64,000 nt of DNA from Rickettsiaceae bacterium. GTDB lineage: Bacteria; Pseudomonadota; Alphaproteobacteria; Rickettsiales; Rickettsiaceae. The notes under the pieces are model-generated. The model did not search any database and was not told where the DNA came from. It was given only the letters and a program-made list of their open reading frames with translations. Made by a program: the position numbers and the translations under genes. Of the stretch, positions 9,802 through 19,506 are shown piece by piece. Within the stretch, counting starts at the first letter, position 1. Each line of letters begins with the position of its first letter. The stretch lies in NCBI GenBank assembly GCA_029266475.1, contig JAQSWU010000001.1:62001-126000 (forward strand), in the 5' to 3' direction.

Positions 9802-11772
9802 TTATGACTCTTTCTTTGAAGATTTACGAGGTTTTATTTCATTATCTTCTTCGCTCTTTTCATCAGTATTTATATCCTGAACTGTAGGGCTGGAATCGCT
9901 AGCAAAACTAATACCATCTATATTAGTACTAGGCTTCTTTACATCGCTATGGGACTCTGCTCCATATGGATCGTCAAGCGGCTTATCAGCGAGTAGATTT
10001 TTGATTTGCGCCCCAGATAAAGTCTCATGCTCAAGAAGTGCATTTGCAAGCTTATGAAGATCTTTAAGATGTTCTGTTAGAACCTTCTTAGCAAAGTTAT
10101 AACCTTCATCAACGATTCTTTTAACCTCTGAATCAATTACTTCAGAAGTATTTTCTGAATGATCTTGCCCATTATTTCTAGCATACATATCTTCTGAGTT
10201 TCCGCCATGATAAATAGGCCCAATTTTCTCGCTCAGGCCCCATTCTGTCACCATAGCTTTAGCCATGTTTGTGGCCATTTTAATATCTGAAGAGGCTCCT
10301 GAAGTTACCTTATCTTTGCCGAATATAATTTCTTCAGCTACGCGTCCGCCCATCGCAACTGCAATATCAGATTCCATTTTTTCCTTAGTTAAGGAGAACC
10401 TATCGCTTTCAGGAAGTCTCATGACCATACCAAGCGCTCTTCCTCTCGGGATTATAGTTGCCTTATGGATTGGATCCGAAGCTCTAACGTGAAGCGAGAC
10501 AATTGCATGACCGCCTTCATGATAAGCAGTTAGTTTCTTCTCAGCATCAGACATAGCCATCGAGCGGCGTTCAACGCCCATGAGAACCTTATCTTTTGCA
10601 GCATCAAGATCTTCCATCTCTACTAATTTTTTTCCTTTTCTCGCAGCAATAAGCGCCGCCTCATTTACTAAATTAGCTAATTCTGCACCAGAAAATCCTG
10701 GCGTACCTCTCGCAATAATTCTAGGAACAACAGTTTCTGTGTGCTTGATCTTACGCAAATGGACTTTTAATATCTGCTCTCTTCCATCAATATCAGGGTT
10801 TGGTACGTTTATTTGCCGATCGAATCTCCCTGGACGAAGCAGCGCTGGGTCAAGTACATCAGGCCTATTAGTTGCCGCTATAATTACAACGCCCTCATTA
10901 GCTTCAAAACCATCCATTTCAACGAGCATTTGATTTAGTGTCTGCTCTCTTTCATCATTACCTCCGCCCAGGCCAATACCTCTGTGGCGACCTACAGCGT
11001 CAATCTCATCAATAAAGATAATACAAGGAGCATTACGTTTACCTTGTTCAAATAAATCACGAACGCGGCTTGCGCCCACACCAACAAACATTTCAACAAA
11101 TTCAGAGCCTGAGATGCTAAAGAAAGGTACATTCGCTTCACCGGCAATAGCTTTAGCTAGTAATGTTTTACCAGTTCCTGGAGGGCCAATTAATAAACAA
11201 CCTTTTGGTATCTTACCACCAAGTTTCTGAAACTTACTTGGATCTCTTAAGAAATCTACAATTTCAAATAACTCATCTTTTGCTTCTTCGATGCCAGCTA
11301 CATCCTTGAAAGTTATCTTAGGGCCTTTATCCGAGATTAGTTTCGCTTTTGATTTCCCAAAACCTAAGGCTTTGCCTCCGCCGCCTTGCATTTGTCGCAT
11401 AAAGAATACCCAAACTCCAATAAGTAGTAGCATTGGGAACCATGAAACAAATATATTAAATAAAGAATTCATTTTAGTATCTGGTGGAACTACCTCTATT
11501 TGAGCGCCACTCTCACGCAGACGAGATACTAAATCTGGATAATTCATTGCATATGTATAGAATGATGATCCATCATTTAGATGTCCCTCAATCAGCCTAT
11601 CAAATATTTTGATATCATGTACTTGCTTATCGTCTACTTTATTTAAAAATTCTGAAAATGGAAGATTAACTTTGCTACCAGCAAAATTATCCCCTTGCAT
11701 GGAATTAAAGAGTAGAATCGCTATTAGAAATATAGCAAGCCATAAGAGGATGTTTCTATTTTGATTATTCAT
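9802..11772 (-). CDS. ftsH: ATP-dependent zinc metalloprotease FtsH
   Basis: Membrane-anchored AAA+ protease that degrades misassembled membrane proteins and short-lived regulators. The 656 residues have the family order: membrane span at about 8-22, a periplasmic loop, a second span at about 110-126, AAA domain with Walker A GPPGTGKT at 196-203, Walker B IIFIDEID at 251-258, SRH region [20 protein letters not shown], then the zinc site HEGGH at 418-422. The tail after about residue 610 is charged and poorly conserved. It lies 11 nt downstream of tilS in the same direction, the tilS-ftsH order common in bacteria, and is closed by the terminator at 9747-9781. Confidence 0.98.
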   Translation of the reverse strand: MNNQNRNILLWLAIFLIAILLFNSMQGDNFAGSKVNLPFSEFLNKVDDKQVHDIKIFDRLIEGHLNDGSSFYTYAMNYPDLVSRLRESGAQIEVVPPDTKMNSLFNIFVSWFPMLLLIGVWVFFMRQMQGGGGKALGFGKSKAKLISDKGPKITFKDVAGIEEAKDELFEIVDFLRDPSKFQKLGGKIPKGCLLIGPPGTGKTLLAKAIAGEANVPFFSISGSEFVEMFVGVGASRVRDLFEQGKRNAPCIIFIDEIDAVGRHRGIGLGGGNDEREQTLNQMLVEMDGFEANEGVVIIAATNRPDVLDPALLRPGRFDRQINVPNPDIDGREQILKVHLRKIKHTETVVPRIIARGTPGFSGAELANLVNEAALIAARKGKKLVEMEDLDAAKDKVLMGVERRSMAMSDAEKKLTAYHEGGHAIVSLHVRASDPIHKATIIPRGRALGMVMRLPESDRFSLTKEKMESDIAVAMGGRVAEEIIFGKDKVTSGASSDIKMATNMAKAMVTEWGLSEKIGPIYHGGNSEDMYARNNGQDHSENTSEVIDSEVKRIVDEGYNFAKKVLTEHLKDLHKLANALLEHETLSGAQIKNLLADKPLDDPYGAESHSDVKKPSTNIDGISFASDSSPTVQDINTDEKSEEDNEIKPRKSSKKES

Positions 11773-11783
11773 AGTAATTGCTA

Positions 11784-13103
11784 TTAAAAAACATAATGTG
11801 TTAAACGAGAAATAAAAGAAGGTTTAAACTTCACCGAGAGTTTATTATTTAGTTCAAATTCTTCACCTTCAGAGCTATAGTAATTAATATGGGGTATTGC
11901 TACTAGTTTTTCAATAGATTTAATAGCAGGTAAGGTAAAAATAATTTGTTTTGGTAGCGATAATGCCTCTTTGAAGGTTTCATCTAGAGCTTTATAATCT
12001 GCCTCGGTACAGTAGTCTATAAATAATTCAGCGTTAGGAAGAGCTCTAAGCCTAAATAAAAACCTATTATCCCAGTAAGCCGCATCTTTTAGGAAAACTT
12101 TCTCAGGCAAGCTTTTACCATATTCTCGGTAGATCTTTAAACTGTTCCCCTTCAGATCAACTATGCAGCTGTGAATAGTAGTTTTAAAACTATTTTTTGT
12201 TATCAATTTATTATATACCTGTTTTAAAGACTCATATCTTGGGGGATGTTTCTGCCCAGAAATCATCGTTAAAATATGGGATAGAGTTAGCAGCTTTTCC
12301 TCTTCAGCAAACTTATTATATTGGCTTAAAGTAATTATTGCAAAACCTTCGGGGTGGATATAAATCGATGTTGATAAACATTCTAAGAAAGCTTTTTCAA
12401 TAGTTTTAGATGCAAGAGTAAAATTTTCAATACTAGAGAGAATTCTGGCCTTAAATAAATCAGGTTCAATCGTATTTAGATTAAAGAAATTCTTCATCTT
12501 TCCTCTTAACTCACTACGCAAGTATTTATCAGAGCTATTAAAAGGGTCTTCTACAGCCTTAATACCATTTTGTGAAATCAACTGATAGCAGTCTTCTTTA
12601 GAAAAATTGAATAAAGGGCGTAAGATATGCACATTGTTATAAAAATGTAGATTATGCTCAGCAAGGCCCATTATTCCACTGCCACGAGAAAGCCTAATGA
12701 AAAAATTTTCAAGCCTATCATCAGCATGATGGGCGGTTAATAGGGAGAGAATATCCTGCTCTTTACAATAATTTGTAAGAAGTTCATAGCGTGCTTCGCG
12801 TGCTCTTTCTTGTATATTAGAGCTGATCCCATTATGTTGCCATTTTAAAGTATGATGCTCAATAGAAAACCTATCGCAGATCTCTTTTACGTAATTTGCT
12901 TCAATAGCAGCTGCAGGCCTAAGACCGTGATCAACGGTAAGGGCTATTAGTTTATGTCCTTGCTTGAAGACCCACTCATGCATAAGTATCAATAATGCAA
13001 AAGAATCCGCTCCGCCAGAAACCGCAACAGCAAATCTGGCTTGGTGTTTAAATGGCCAAAGCTTAGAAATATTTTCAGCAAATTTTAAAGATAATTCATT
13101 CAT
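11784..13103 (-). CDS. tilS: tRNA(Ile)-lysidine synthase TilS
   Basis: Converts the wobble cytidine of the AUA-reading tRNA-Ile to lysidine, an essential decoding step. The PP-loop ATP pyrophosphatase signature SGGADS is at residues 29-34. It is followed by TVDHGLRP, then TAHHADDRLENFFIRLSRGSG, which carry the other family motifs. At 439 residues it has the long form with C-terminal substrate-binding domains, though that part is divergent. Upstream of ftsH with an 11-nt gap, so the two are probably co-transcribed. Confidence 0.95.
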   Translation of the reverse strand: MNELSLKFAENISKLWPFKHQARFAVAVSGGADSFALLILMHEWVFKQGHKLIALTVDHGLRPAAAIEANYVKEICDRFSIEHHTLKWQHNGISSNIQERAREARYELLTNYCKEQDILSLLTAHHADDRLENFFIRLSRGSGIMGLAEHNLHFYNNVHILRPLFNFSKEDCYQLISQNGIKAVEDPFNSSDKYLRSELRGKMKNFFNLNTIEPDLFKARILSSIENFTLASKTIEKAFLECLSTSIYIHPEGFAIITLSQYNKFAEEEKLLTLSHILTMISGQKHPPRYESLKQVYNKLITKNSFKTTIHSCIVDLKGNSLKIYREYGKSLPEKVFLKDAAYWDNRFLFRLRALPNAELFIDYCTEADYKALDETFKEALSLPKQIIFTLPAIKSIEKLVAIPHINYYSSEGEEFELNNKLSVKFKPSFISRLTHYVF

Positions 13104-13211
13104 GCTTAAAGTGGATTTTTACTGATAAAATAACAGCTTAGAAGTCTTGTGTAAAATATAATATTATCTCAACATACGAAAGCCTTCTAGCTAGCAAATA
13201 AGCACGTTAAA

Positions 13212-13472
13212 TTACTTTTCTGCATTCTCAGTTTGGGCAGCCCCTAGCGCATAAACGCAAAGATCTTCAAAAGATACATTGTTTTTATCAGCAAGAGCTT
13301 TTAGCTGCGCTATTGCATCCATAACTTCAGGCGGAATAGTACCGCCTCGATTTTTTGAAAGCCAGTCAGCCTGGAAGTGTAAAGGATGATGGCTTTCTTC
13401 AGGTTGTCCAAGGTAAATAGTAAAAGGGGCTATTTGATCGCCAAACTGACAATTAATGGTAAACTCGCGCAT
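13212..13472 (-). CDS. DUF2610-family small protein
   Basis: An 86-residue protein beginning [34 protein letters not shown] and continuing [11 protein letters not shown]-like sequence (here [21 protein letters not shown]) and [14 protein letters not shown]. This pattern matches my memory of DUF2610, a small family largely restricted to Rickettsiales. There is no signal peptide or membrane segment; predicted mixed beta and helix. It stands between tilS and an Mdh-like gene with gaps of about 108 and 76 nt, so it may have its own promoter. Function unknown. Confidence 0.75.
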   Translation of the reverse strand: MREFTINCQFGDQIAPFTIYLGQPEESHHPLHFQADWLSKNRGGTIPPEVMDAIAQLKALADKNNVSFEDLCVYALGAAQTENAEK

Positions 13473-13548
13473 AATTAAAATATTTATAGTTCTCTAGGAT
13501 AACATCATAACTTAAAAAAGTTAAATTTCTCTTAAATTATGCTTTTTT

Positions 13549-14529
13549 CTATAATAATAAAGATTTTAACTTAGTAAATTGTGTATCTAAAGCTTTTTCG
13601 CTGCCATTTAACAAATTCTTTTCTTCATCAGTTAAAATAGTATCCTCTATATGGCTAAAAGATCCTTTATAAAATACTACATTCCTACCTATGCATCTTG
13701 TACCATCCCATACTGAACACGTAAGCTCTGTTTTATTTTGGTTGAGAATTTGATTAATCATAAAGAAAGCTGCATGCGCCGGCCCTGTCACGGAAGACAT
13801 ACCTGTAAGCTTTATGATATCGTTTCCCCTAAGTATTGTTTGCTTAAATATTTGCTCTATCTCAGCTGGAGTGGCAATCTCTTTAATAAATTTGCCGTCA
13901 ACTTTAACATGACTTATCAATGGAACCATTGTAGGACCGTGCTCACCAAGGGCCATACCTTCAACATAAGACTGATATATATGGGGGATGCGCGCGCATA
14001 AAACTTCTTTAGTAATATTACGTAGACGCATTGTATCAATATAAGACACTCCAAAGACCCTTCTTGCAGCACCATCTATTGTAGCTTTGCTTCTTGCGAC
14101 TAATTGTTCTATGAAATATTGGGTAAGAAAGTCTACAGGGTTGGAGATAATAAAAATCATAGAAGATGGATTTACGACCGCAAGTTGGATAAAGCCTTCT
14201 ATTATTTTAGCATTTTTTACAGCAAGTTCTTCACGGGTCTCCGAAGGCGAAGATCTTTTAGCACCTGCAGTTATAACTATCACATCTAAATCTTCAAGAT
14301 CCGCAAAATCAGAGGTGAGTCTAACAGTACCGCAGGAAGGTAATTGCAAGGAATCATTTAGATCCATTATAAAGCCTTGCTTGGTAAGCCAGTAAGTGCT
14401 TGGCTTATTATTCTCAAGATGCAGCCTATTATAAACGATAACATTATAATTATGTAAAGCTAGAACTTCTGCTAGATTTAGGCCTATATCGCCTGCACCT
14501 ATTATACCAACCTTCTGTCTACGTAACAT
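13549..14529 (-). CDS. Malate/lactate dehydrogenase-family protein, atypical
   Basis: A 326-residue member of the LDH/MDH superfamily, which interconverts 2-hydroxy and 2-oxo acids with NAD(P). Visible are the Rossmann loop GAGDIG at 11-16, a loop with two arginines in the malate-type positions (R92 and R99 in GAKRSSPSETREEL), the NP motif at 130-131, the Asp-Arg pair in IDTMRLR (about 165-168), and the catalytic His197 in GEHGPTMVP. Odd points: the residue ending the second beta strand is Asn (VIVYNR) where an Asp normally binds the adenosine ribose of NAD, and the next stretch has an unusual insertion. It is too divergent to call plain mdh; malate is the best guess for substrate. Confidence 0.72.
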   Translation of the reverse strand: MLRRQKVGIIGAGDIGLNLAEVLALHNYNVIVYNRLHLENNKPSTYWLTKQGFIMDLNDSLQLPSCGTVRLTSDFADLEDLDVIVITAGAKRSSPSETREELAVKNAKIIEGFIQLAVVNPSSMIFIISNPVDFLTQYFIEQLVARSKATIDGAARRVFGVSYIDTMRLRNITKEVLCARIPHIYQSYVEGMALGEHGPTMVPLISHVKVDGKFIKEIATPAEIEQIFKQTILRGNDIIKLTGMSSVTGPAHAAFFMINQILNQNKTELTCSVWDGTRCIGRNVVFYKGSFSHIEDTILTDEEKNLLNGSEKALDTQFTKLKSLLL

Positions 14530-14600
14530 ATACCCTTCGGAGTTTTAGCGTTCGCGTTATAAATTGTATTTTTTGTTTGTAAAGTGGAAAATTTGGAAGA

Positions 14601-14676
14601 TGGTGGAGATAAACGGATTCGAACCGATGACCCCCTGCTTGCAAAGCAGGTGCTCTACCAGCTGAGCTATATCCCC
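14601..14676 (-). tRNA. tRNA-Ala (anticodon TGC)
   Basis: A complete cloverleaf of 76 nt including an encoded CCA. The anticodon loop TTTGCAA lies in a CCTGC/GCAGG stem, with T-loop TTCGAAT. The acceptor stem GGGGATA/TATCTCC has G3-U70, the alanine identity element. It lies between the Mdh-like gene and the DUF2125-like gene on the same strand. Confidence 0.97.
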
Positions 14677-14793
14677 ACATGTAACTGGTAAGTCGTGACG
14701 AATTTATACACTTATAAATAAAATCAGTCAATAGGTTTTTATGATTTTTCTCAAAATTATTTTTCTATTATCTTATTAGAATAAAGCAAAACT

Positions 14794-15870
14794 CTAAAAC
14801 TCTTTTGAAGTATTGCTTAACTCTGTCAGATCAAGGTCTCCTATTTTAATACCTTCATCCGTAAATGTTATATCGAATTTCGCATTATTATTCAGCTTTT
14901 CAGTTGCTATTTCAGGAGTTTCTTGTTCTGAAATATTATGTCCGGCGGCCCTATTTATTATTTCTGTTAAGTGTAGTTTGAAATTTTCTGAGTCGTAGTA
15001 TCTTTTAAGCTTTATTGATACAATATCTACGAGTTCAGGGTAATTTTTAAAGTCAAGGCTAAAACTACCTTTTGGCATAGCTTCTCTATCAGAAAAATCA
15101 ATATTTCCAACCATATTAAAAGCTGAGGTGTTATTGACATTACTAGTAAAATTATTGACCGTGACTTGCTTTATAAAACTTGATTTAGACTCACTCAAGC
15201 CAAGGCTAACGCTGAAATCAGCTAAAAGTTTACCATGGCGTATCATACTATTAGGGTTATGACTTGAGGAATCAAAGCTAAATATTATATTTAATTTGCC
15301 TGAATCACTTGCAGAATCATTGGCACAAACGAGGTTAAAGTTATTTATAGTGGCGTTAGATAAGTCGTTTTTAAGCATAGTAATTTGATCAGCTTTAGAA
15401 TGGGTTCTCTTAATAAGATTATTGAATGAGAAATCTTTGTCCCAAGCAATGTTATATAATGATTTACTAAACTGATTATCTATCGTCAAAGGCAAAGATG
15501 GAGCTATGGTATATTTCGTTAAAGTGCTGAAATCATTGCCTATCGCTAGGTTTATTCGATCAAAAAAAGTTATTTTCAAAGACTTTAGAAGTATATTTAT
15601 ATCAAATTCAGTATTAGCAATGTCAAATTTTGTGATGTTATCTTTCTCAATTATCAAAATATTAAAGTCATAAATATTTATGGCCCATTTATAAGGATAG
15701 CCTGAAATTTCAATATCCTTGAAAGTAAATTTAGTATTATCAGAATTTAAATTATTTATGGAATTTGCGATTTGTTTTTTTATTATATGTGCACCCGTAA
15801 ACCAGATAATACTATATAAAGCAAAGCTAAATAATGAAAAAGACAGAAGCCTGCGAAAAGAAAATTTCAT
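14794..15870 (-). CDS. DUF2125-like exported or membrane-anchored protein
   Basis: A 358-residue protein with one N-terminal hydrophobic segment (about 8-27, LSFSLFSFALYSIIWFTGAHII) acting as an uncleaved anchor or signal. The rest is rich in beta-prone alternating residues. The sequence DIEISGYPYKWAINIYDFNI near residues 52-71 resembles the GYP/GFP signature of the alphaproteobacterial DUF2125 family. It follows fdx by about 33 nt on the same strand and could be carried on the tail of the ISC transcript, though no functional link to Fe-S assembly is known. The function is unknown; envelope localisation is an inference. Confidence 0.6.
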   Translation of the reverse strand: MKFSFRRLLSFSLFSFALYSIIWFTGAHIIKKQIANSINNLNSDNTKFTFKDIEISGYPYKWAINIYDFNILIIEKDNITKFDIANTEFDINILLKSLKITFFDRINLAIGNDFSTLTKYTIAPSLPLTIDNQFSKSLYNIAWDKDFSFNNLIKRTHSKADQITMLKNDLSNATINNFNLVCANDSASDSGKLNIIFSFDSSSHNPNSMIRHGKLLADFSVSLGLSESKSSFIKQVTVNNFTSNVNNTSAFNMVGNIDFSDREAMPKGSFSLDFKNYPELVDIVSIKLKRYYDSENFKLHLTEIINRAAGHNISEQETPEIATEKLNNNAKFDITFTDEGIKIGDLDLTELSNTSKEF

Positions 15871-15903
15871 AATGATGTATTTTAGTTTTTTAATATCTTT
15901 GCT

Positions 15904-16245
15904 TTACATAGAAATATTGCGTGTTGCATGGGGTAAACGAACCTTTAAGCCGTCTAAAGACTCTGACATAATAAGTTGACAGCCTAGTCTTGATGTAGGA
16001 GTTAAACCGAATGCGAGATCTAGCATATCTTCTTCCTCTTCGGAAGCAGGTTGAAGGTTATTATATGTATCTTCATCTTCGATGATAACATGGCAAGTAG
16101 AGCATGCAAGGGATCCCTCACAAGCACCCTCTAAGTCTATATTATTACTATGGGCGATTTCTAGAACGGATAAACCTTCTGGAGCTTCTACTTCAACTTT
16201 ACCTTCGGATGTTATAAAAGTCATTTTGAATATATTTCGAGCCAT
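15904..16245 (-). CDS. fdx: ISC-type [2Fe-2S] ferredoxin
   Basis: Electron donor of the ISC pathway, supplying electrons for sulfide release on IscU. The 113-residue adrenodoxin-type sequence shows the cluster ligands as C-x5-C-x2-C ([13 protein letters not shown]) and a later Cys in SRLGCQL. The acidic EDEDTYNNL helix contacts partner proteins in this family. It follows hscA by 14 nt and ends the core ISC operon. Confidence 0.96.
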   Translation of the reverse strand: MARNIFKMTFITSEGKVEVEAPEGLSVLEIAHSNNIDLEGACEGSLACSTCHVIIEDEDTYNNLQPASEEEEDMLDLAFGLTPTSRLGCQLIMSESLDGLKVRLPHATRNISM

Positions 16246-16259
16246 AATCTTCCTTGTAT

Positions 16260-18110
16260 TTATATTTTAGTACCTTTAAGAGCTTTAGTCATATCGTTAG
16301 ACATTTTCATTGCAATGAAGTTACCAGCTTGCTTCTCCAATATTTCTAGTGAATCTTGGATAGCTTGCCTATTACCTTGCTCAATTTGCTCTAAGGTTTT
16401 ATCAATATGTTCTTTTATTAAATTATACTCGCTCTTGTCAAGTATATTGTTACTTTCAGTCAAAGCAGCAGTCAAAACTTCAATTACTCTTTTTGCTTCA
16501 ACAATAGTTTCCTGGAGTAACTTATACTGGTGATCTTTCTCAGCATTCTTAAATGCTTGCAGAAGCATCTGCTGCATCTGCTCGAAGTTAAGCCCATATG
16601 AAGGTTTTAAAGTAACCTGCTGACTGACAGAGGTAGTTTGCTCAGTTGCTGATATGAATAGCACTCCATCAGCATCTAGTTTAAAGTTCACATCTATTAT
16701 AGCAGCTCCAGCCTTCATAGGAGGGATGCCAGTTAATTCAAATTGGACAAGGGAACGACATTCGCTGGCAATCTCTCGATCGCCTTGTACAATATGAAAC
16801 TTCATACCTGTTTGATTATCTGTATAAGTAGTAAATTGTTTTGTAACCGAGCAAGGAATTGGTGTATTACGCATTATTAGCTTATCTACAATACCACCCA
16901 TAAGCTCAAGGCCAAGGGATAAAGGCGTAACATCAATAAGTAAATTGTTAGAGCCTTTAGTTAGGTTTTCAGCCTGCAGGGCAGCGCCTAGTGCAACTAC
17001 TCTATCTGGATCAACATTGTTAAAAATTTTAATGTTAAAATTCCTTTGCAGCTCTTTTTTGATTGATTCAAGACGAGTAGAACCTCCAACTAGAATGATT
17101 CCTTCTATATCTTCAGGGTAAATCTCTGACTCCTCAATCGTTTGTTTAAGCAAATTAATTGTGTCTTGTATTATTGGAGCTATTAAGTCTTCAAATGTTG
17201 ATTTATCTAAAATAATCTCTATCGTCTTACCAGCTAAGTCTAGTTTTAGGGTAGTTTGGCTAACCGCGCTAAAACTTTCCTTAGCTCTTTTTGCTTCTTC
17301 AAGTAATATTCTTGCTGACTCTGTATTAAGCGTAGTTATATCGAAATCTTTTCTTAGGATATTTAAGCAATGATCATAAATAACATGATCAATATCATCT
17401 CCACCAAGCATACTATTGCCGTTAGTGGCGATTACCTGGAAAACCCCCATCTGCATATTAAGGAGAGAAACGTCAAATGTACCTCCCCCTAAATCATAAA
17501 CAACAAAGTAGCCTTCACTTCTTTGATCAAGCCCATAAGCATATGCAGCAGCGGTTGGCTCGCTTATAAGGCGTAAGACTTCAAGACCTGCAAGTTTTGC
17601 GGCAAATATAGTTGCATTCCTTGCTGTATCGTCAAAATAAGCAGGGACAGTTATCACGGCTTTTTCTATAGAGTAACCGAAGAATTTTTCTGCTCGTTGT
17701 TTTAGGTTCAATAATATTTGCGCTGAAAGTTCTTCTGGCGTGAAGGTTTTTTGTCCTAAACGTACTTTAACTACATCATCCTCTTGAAATATTATATCCT
17801 TTATATAAGAGGGCAAAGAAGTATTCTCTTGAATTTCTGTAAAAGATTTACCCATTAACCTTTTTACAGATTTAATAGAAACTTCACCTTCTCTATAGGA
17901 CCCAACACTAAGTTGGCCGTCATTCATTAGGGTAACTATAGATGGAAGGATATCGTCGCTGGAATCGTCTTGAATAATAATAGGTTTTTGGTTTAAAGAA
18001 AAACCAGCAAGCGAATTTGTCGTTCCAAGGTCAATACCTATCGCTATGACCTTATTATTATCCTGAAGTACCACATTTTCAAGGGGTTCTGTTATCTCAA
18101 GCGGTTGCAT
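16260..18110 (-). CDS. hscA: Fe-S cluster transfer chaperone HscA
   Basis: An Hsp70-family ATPase that, with HscB, extracts the cluster from IscU for delivery to acceptor proteins. The 616 residues show the nucleotide-binding signature [10 protein letters not shown] (24-33), [13 protein letters not shown] near 205, and a substrate-binding domain with [14 protein letters not shown]. The N-terminus carries the short extension usual in HscA rather than DnaK. Its start overlaps the end of hscB by 14 bp and fdx follows closely, so it is translated from the ISC operon. Confidence 0.96.
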   Translation of the reverse strand: MQPLEITEPLENVVLQDNNKVIAIGIDLGTTNSLAGFSLNQKPIIIQDDSSDDILPSIVTLMNDGQLSVGSYREGEVSIKSVKRLMGKSFTEIQENTSLPSYIKDIIFQEDDVVKVRLGQKTFTPEELSAQILLNLKQRAEKFFGYSIEKAVITVPAYFDDTARNATIFAAKLAGLEVLRLISEPTAAAYAYGLDQRSEGYFVVYDLGGGTFDVSLLNMQMGVFQVIATNGNSMLGGDDIDHVIYDHCLNILRKDFDITTLNTESARILLEEAKRAKESFSAVSQTTLKLDLAGKTIEIILDKSTFEDLIAPIIQDTINLLKQTIEESEIYPEDIEGIILVGGSTRLESIKKELQRNFNIKIFNNVDPDRVVALGAALQAENLTKGSNNLLIDVTPLSLGLELMGGIVDKLIMRNTPIPCSVTKQFTTYTDNQTGMKFHIVQGDREIASECRSLVQFELTGIPPMKAGAAIIDVNFKLDADGVLFISATEQTTSVSQQVTLKPSYGLNFEQMQQMLLQAFKNAEKDHQYKLLQETIVEAKRVIEVLTAALTESNNILDKSEYNLIKEHIDKTLEQIEQGNRQAIQDSLEILEKQAGNFIAMKMSNDMTKALKGTKI

Positions 18111-18612
18111 TTATTCTACGTATTTTACTTTTTATTTCTTCAATTAACTTGCACAAATACTTAAGCTCGGTTGCCTGGTCAGTTGCTTTTGAAACATCTT
18201 CTTCATTGAAACATTCAAGTAATTTTACAATGATTTTTTTCTTTTCATCTAGCTTGTTATCTAGCAGTCTATTAAGTTCAGTAATGTTTTTTAGCTCTTC
18301 TAGCTGCTCTCTATCACTCAAGGCTTTCATTAAAATACTCTGATTACTTTTGACACTTCTTCGTTCATCTGAGAGGTCAATTCCAGCAAGTTTCAATAAG
18401 TATTCTGCCCTAAATAATTCGTCATTAAGTATCTTATATGCTTCATTTATCTCTATAGACAAAGTTAAAAACTTGAGCTTCTCATCATCGCTTCTAGCTT
18501 TATCAGGATGATACTTAGCTTGTAACAAAAGATACTGCTTTTTTAAATGTTTTGTATCTATGTTGTAGCTTTTTTCTAAACCGAATCTTGTAAAATAATC
18601 CGCATTAGACAT
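18097..18612 (-). CDS. hscB: J-domain co-chaperone HscB
   Basis: Co-chaperone that delivers IscU to HscA and stimulates its ATPase. I place the start at ATG 18612 (MSNADYFTRFGLEKSYNID), which matches the family N-terminus and overlaps the iscA stop by 8 bp. A longer open frame reaches 18693 but would run about 90 bp into iscA and adds residues unlike HscB. The 171-residue product has the J-domain HPDK motif (KYHPDKARSDDEK, about 34-46) and a C-terminal helical bundle of the IscU-binding type. Confidence 0.92.
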   Translation of the reverse strand: MSNADYFTRFGLEKSYNIDTKHLKKQYLLLQAKYHPDKARSDDEKLKFLTLSIEINEAYKILNDELFRAEYLLKLAGIDLSDERRSVKSNQSILMKALSDREQLEELKNITELNRLLDNKLDEKKKIIVKLLECFNEEDVSKATDQATELKYLCKLIEEIKSKIRRINATA

Positions 18613-18958
18613 GAAATGATTCCCCACAGCCGCAGCGCCCTTTTTCATTTGGGTTTTTAAAGATAAAGCCTGCTTTGAATTTATCTTCGACATAATCCAT
18701 TTCAGAGCCTATTACATACATTACAGCCTTTGGATCAATAAATACATTGACGCCTTTAGCGCTTATCTCTTCTTCAAAAGCTTTTTTTTCGTCAGCATAT
18801 TCAATTACGTAAGAAAGACCTGAGCAGCCTCCAGCCTTAACTCCAACGCGTATACCAAGAGATTCTTTGCCCCTTTGCGCTAATAGCTGCTTTATTCTAT
18901 CTGCAGCATTATCTGAAATAGTAATAATTGCTGGTCTTGCTTTTTGTAGATTACTCAT
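18605..18958 (-). CDS. iscA: A-type Fe-S carrier IscA
   Basis: An A-type carrier that passes clusters from IscU to target enzymes. The 117 residues hold the three invariant cysteines: C45 in KAGGCSGLSY and the C-terminal C109-G-C111 in GRCGCGESF. Length and spacing match the HesB/IscA family. It starts 8 nt after the iscU stop and overlaps hscB at its 3' end. Confidence 0.96.
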   Translation of the reverse strand: MSNLQKARPAIITISDNAADRIKQLLAQRGKESLGIRVGVKAGGCSGLSYVIEYADEKKAFEEEISAKGVNVFIDPKAVMYVIGSEMDYVEDKFKAGFIFKNPNEKGRCGCGESFHV

Positions 18959-18966
18959 AACTCACC

Positions 18967-19353
18967 TTAGGCTTTAGCATTCTTTGCTTTATAATCCGCA
19001 ATAGCTGCTTTAATAGCATCTTCAGCAAGCAATGAGCAATGTATTTTTACTGGTGGTAAAGATAAATGTTTAGCAATTTCAGTATTTTTAATAGCGCTTG
19101 CTTCTTCTAAATTCTTACCCTTGACCCATTCTGTTACAAGGGAACTTGAGGCGATTGCTGAACCACAGCCAAAAGTTTTAAATTTAGCTTCTTCTATTAT
19201 TCCTTGCTCATTAACTTTGATCTGTAATTTCATTACATCTCCGCAAGCAGGCGCACCAACAAGACCAGTACCTATTGAAGGATCGCTCTTATCTAGTGAA
19301 CCTACATTTCTAGGGTTCTCATAATGATCTATTACTTCTTTGCTATATGCCAT
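18967..19353 (-). CDS. iscU: Fe-S scaffold protein IscU
   Basis: The scaffold on which IscS and ferredoxin build [2Fe-2S] clusters. I choose ATG 19353 (MAYSKEVIDHYENPRN), the conserved IscU N-terminus, giving 128 residues. An in-frame extension to 19473 exists but adds 40 non-family residues. Ligands are C37, D39, C63 and C106, and the HscA-binding motif LPPVK is at 99-103. Upstream on the minus strand an A/G-rich AAGAGA stands in for a Shine-Dalgarno site. The 153-nt gap from iscS is unusually long for this operon. Confidence 0.96.
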   Translation of the reverse strand: MAYSKEVIDHYENPRNVGSLDKSDPSIGTGLVGAPACGDVMKLQIKVNEQGIIEEAKFKTFGCGSAIASSSLVTEWVKGKNLEEASAIKNTEIAKHLSLPPVKIHCSLLAEDAIKAAIADYKAKNAKA

Positions 19354-19506
19354 AAAAAAATCTCTTTTATCATAGTTATCTTTAAATAAAACTCCTCTAC
19401 ATAAGGGAGCTTCAAAAAAACCTGGAAGGCGGAACCAAAACGTTCTTAAGATACGTAAGAACCCAAGCACCATACTGACTAAAAATTACCTCAAGGAGAG
19501 GGTTCT

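Noticed and set aside
18612-18693. HscB starting at 18693 inside iscA
   Set aside because: That start would overlap iscA by about 90 bp and add non-family residues; ATG 18612 fits the family and the operon spacing.
19353-19473. IscU with a 40-residue N-terminal extension
   Set aside because: The conserved IscU start is at 19353 and the added residues are unlike the family. The open frame is reported only as a feature of the spacer.
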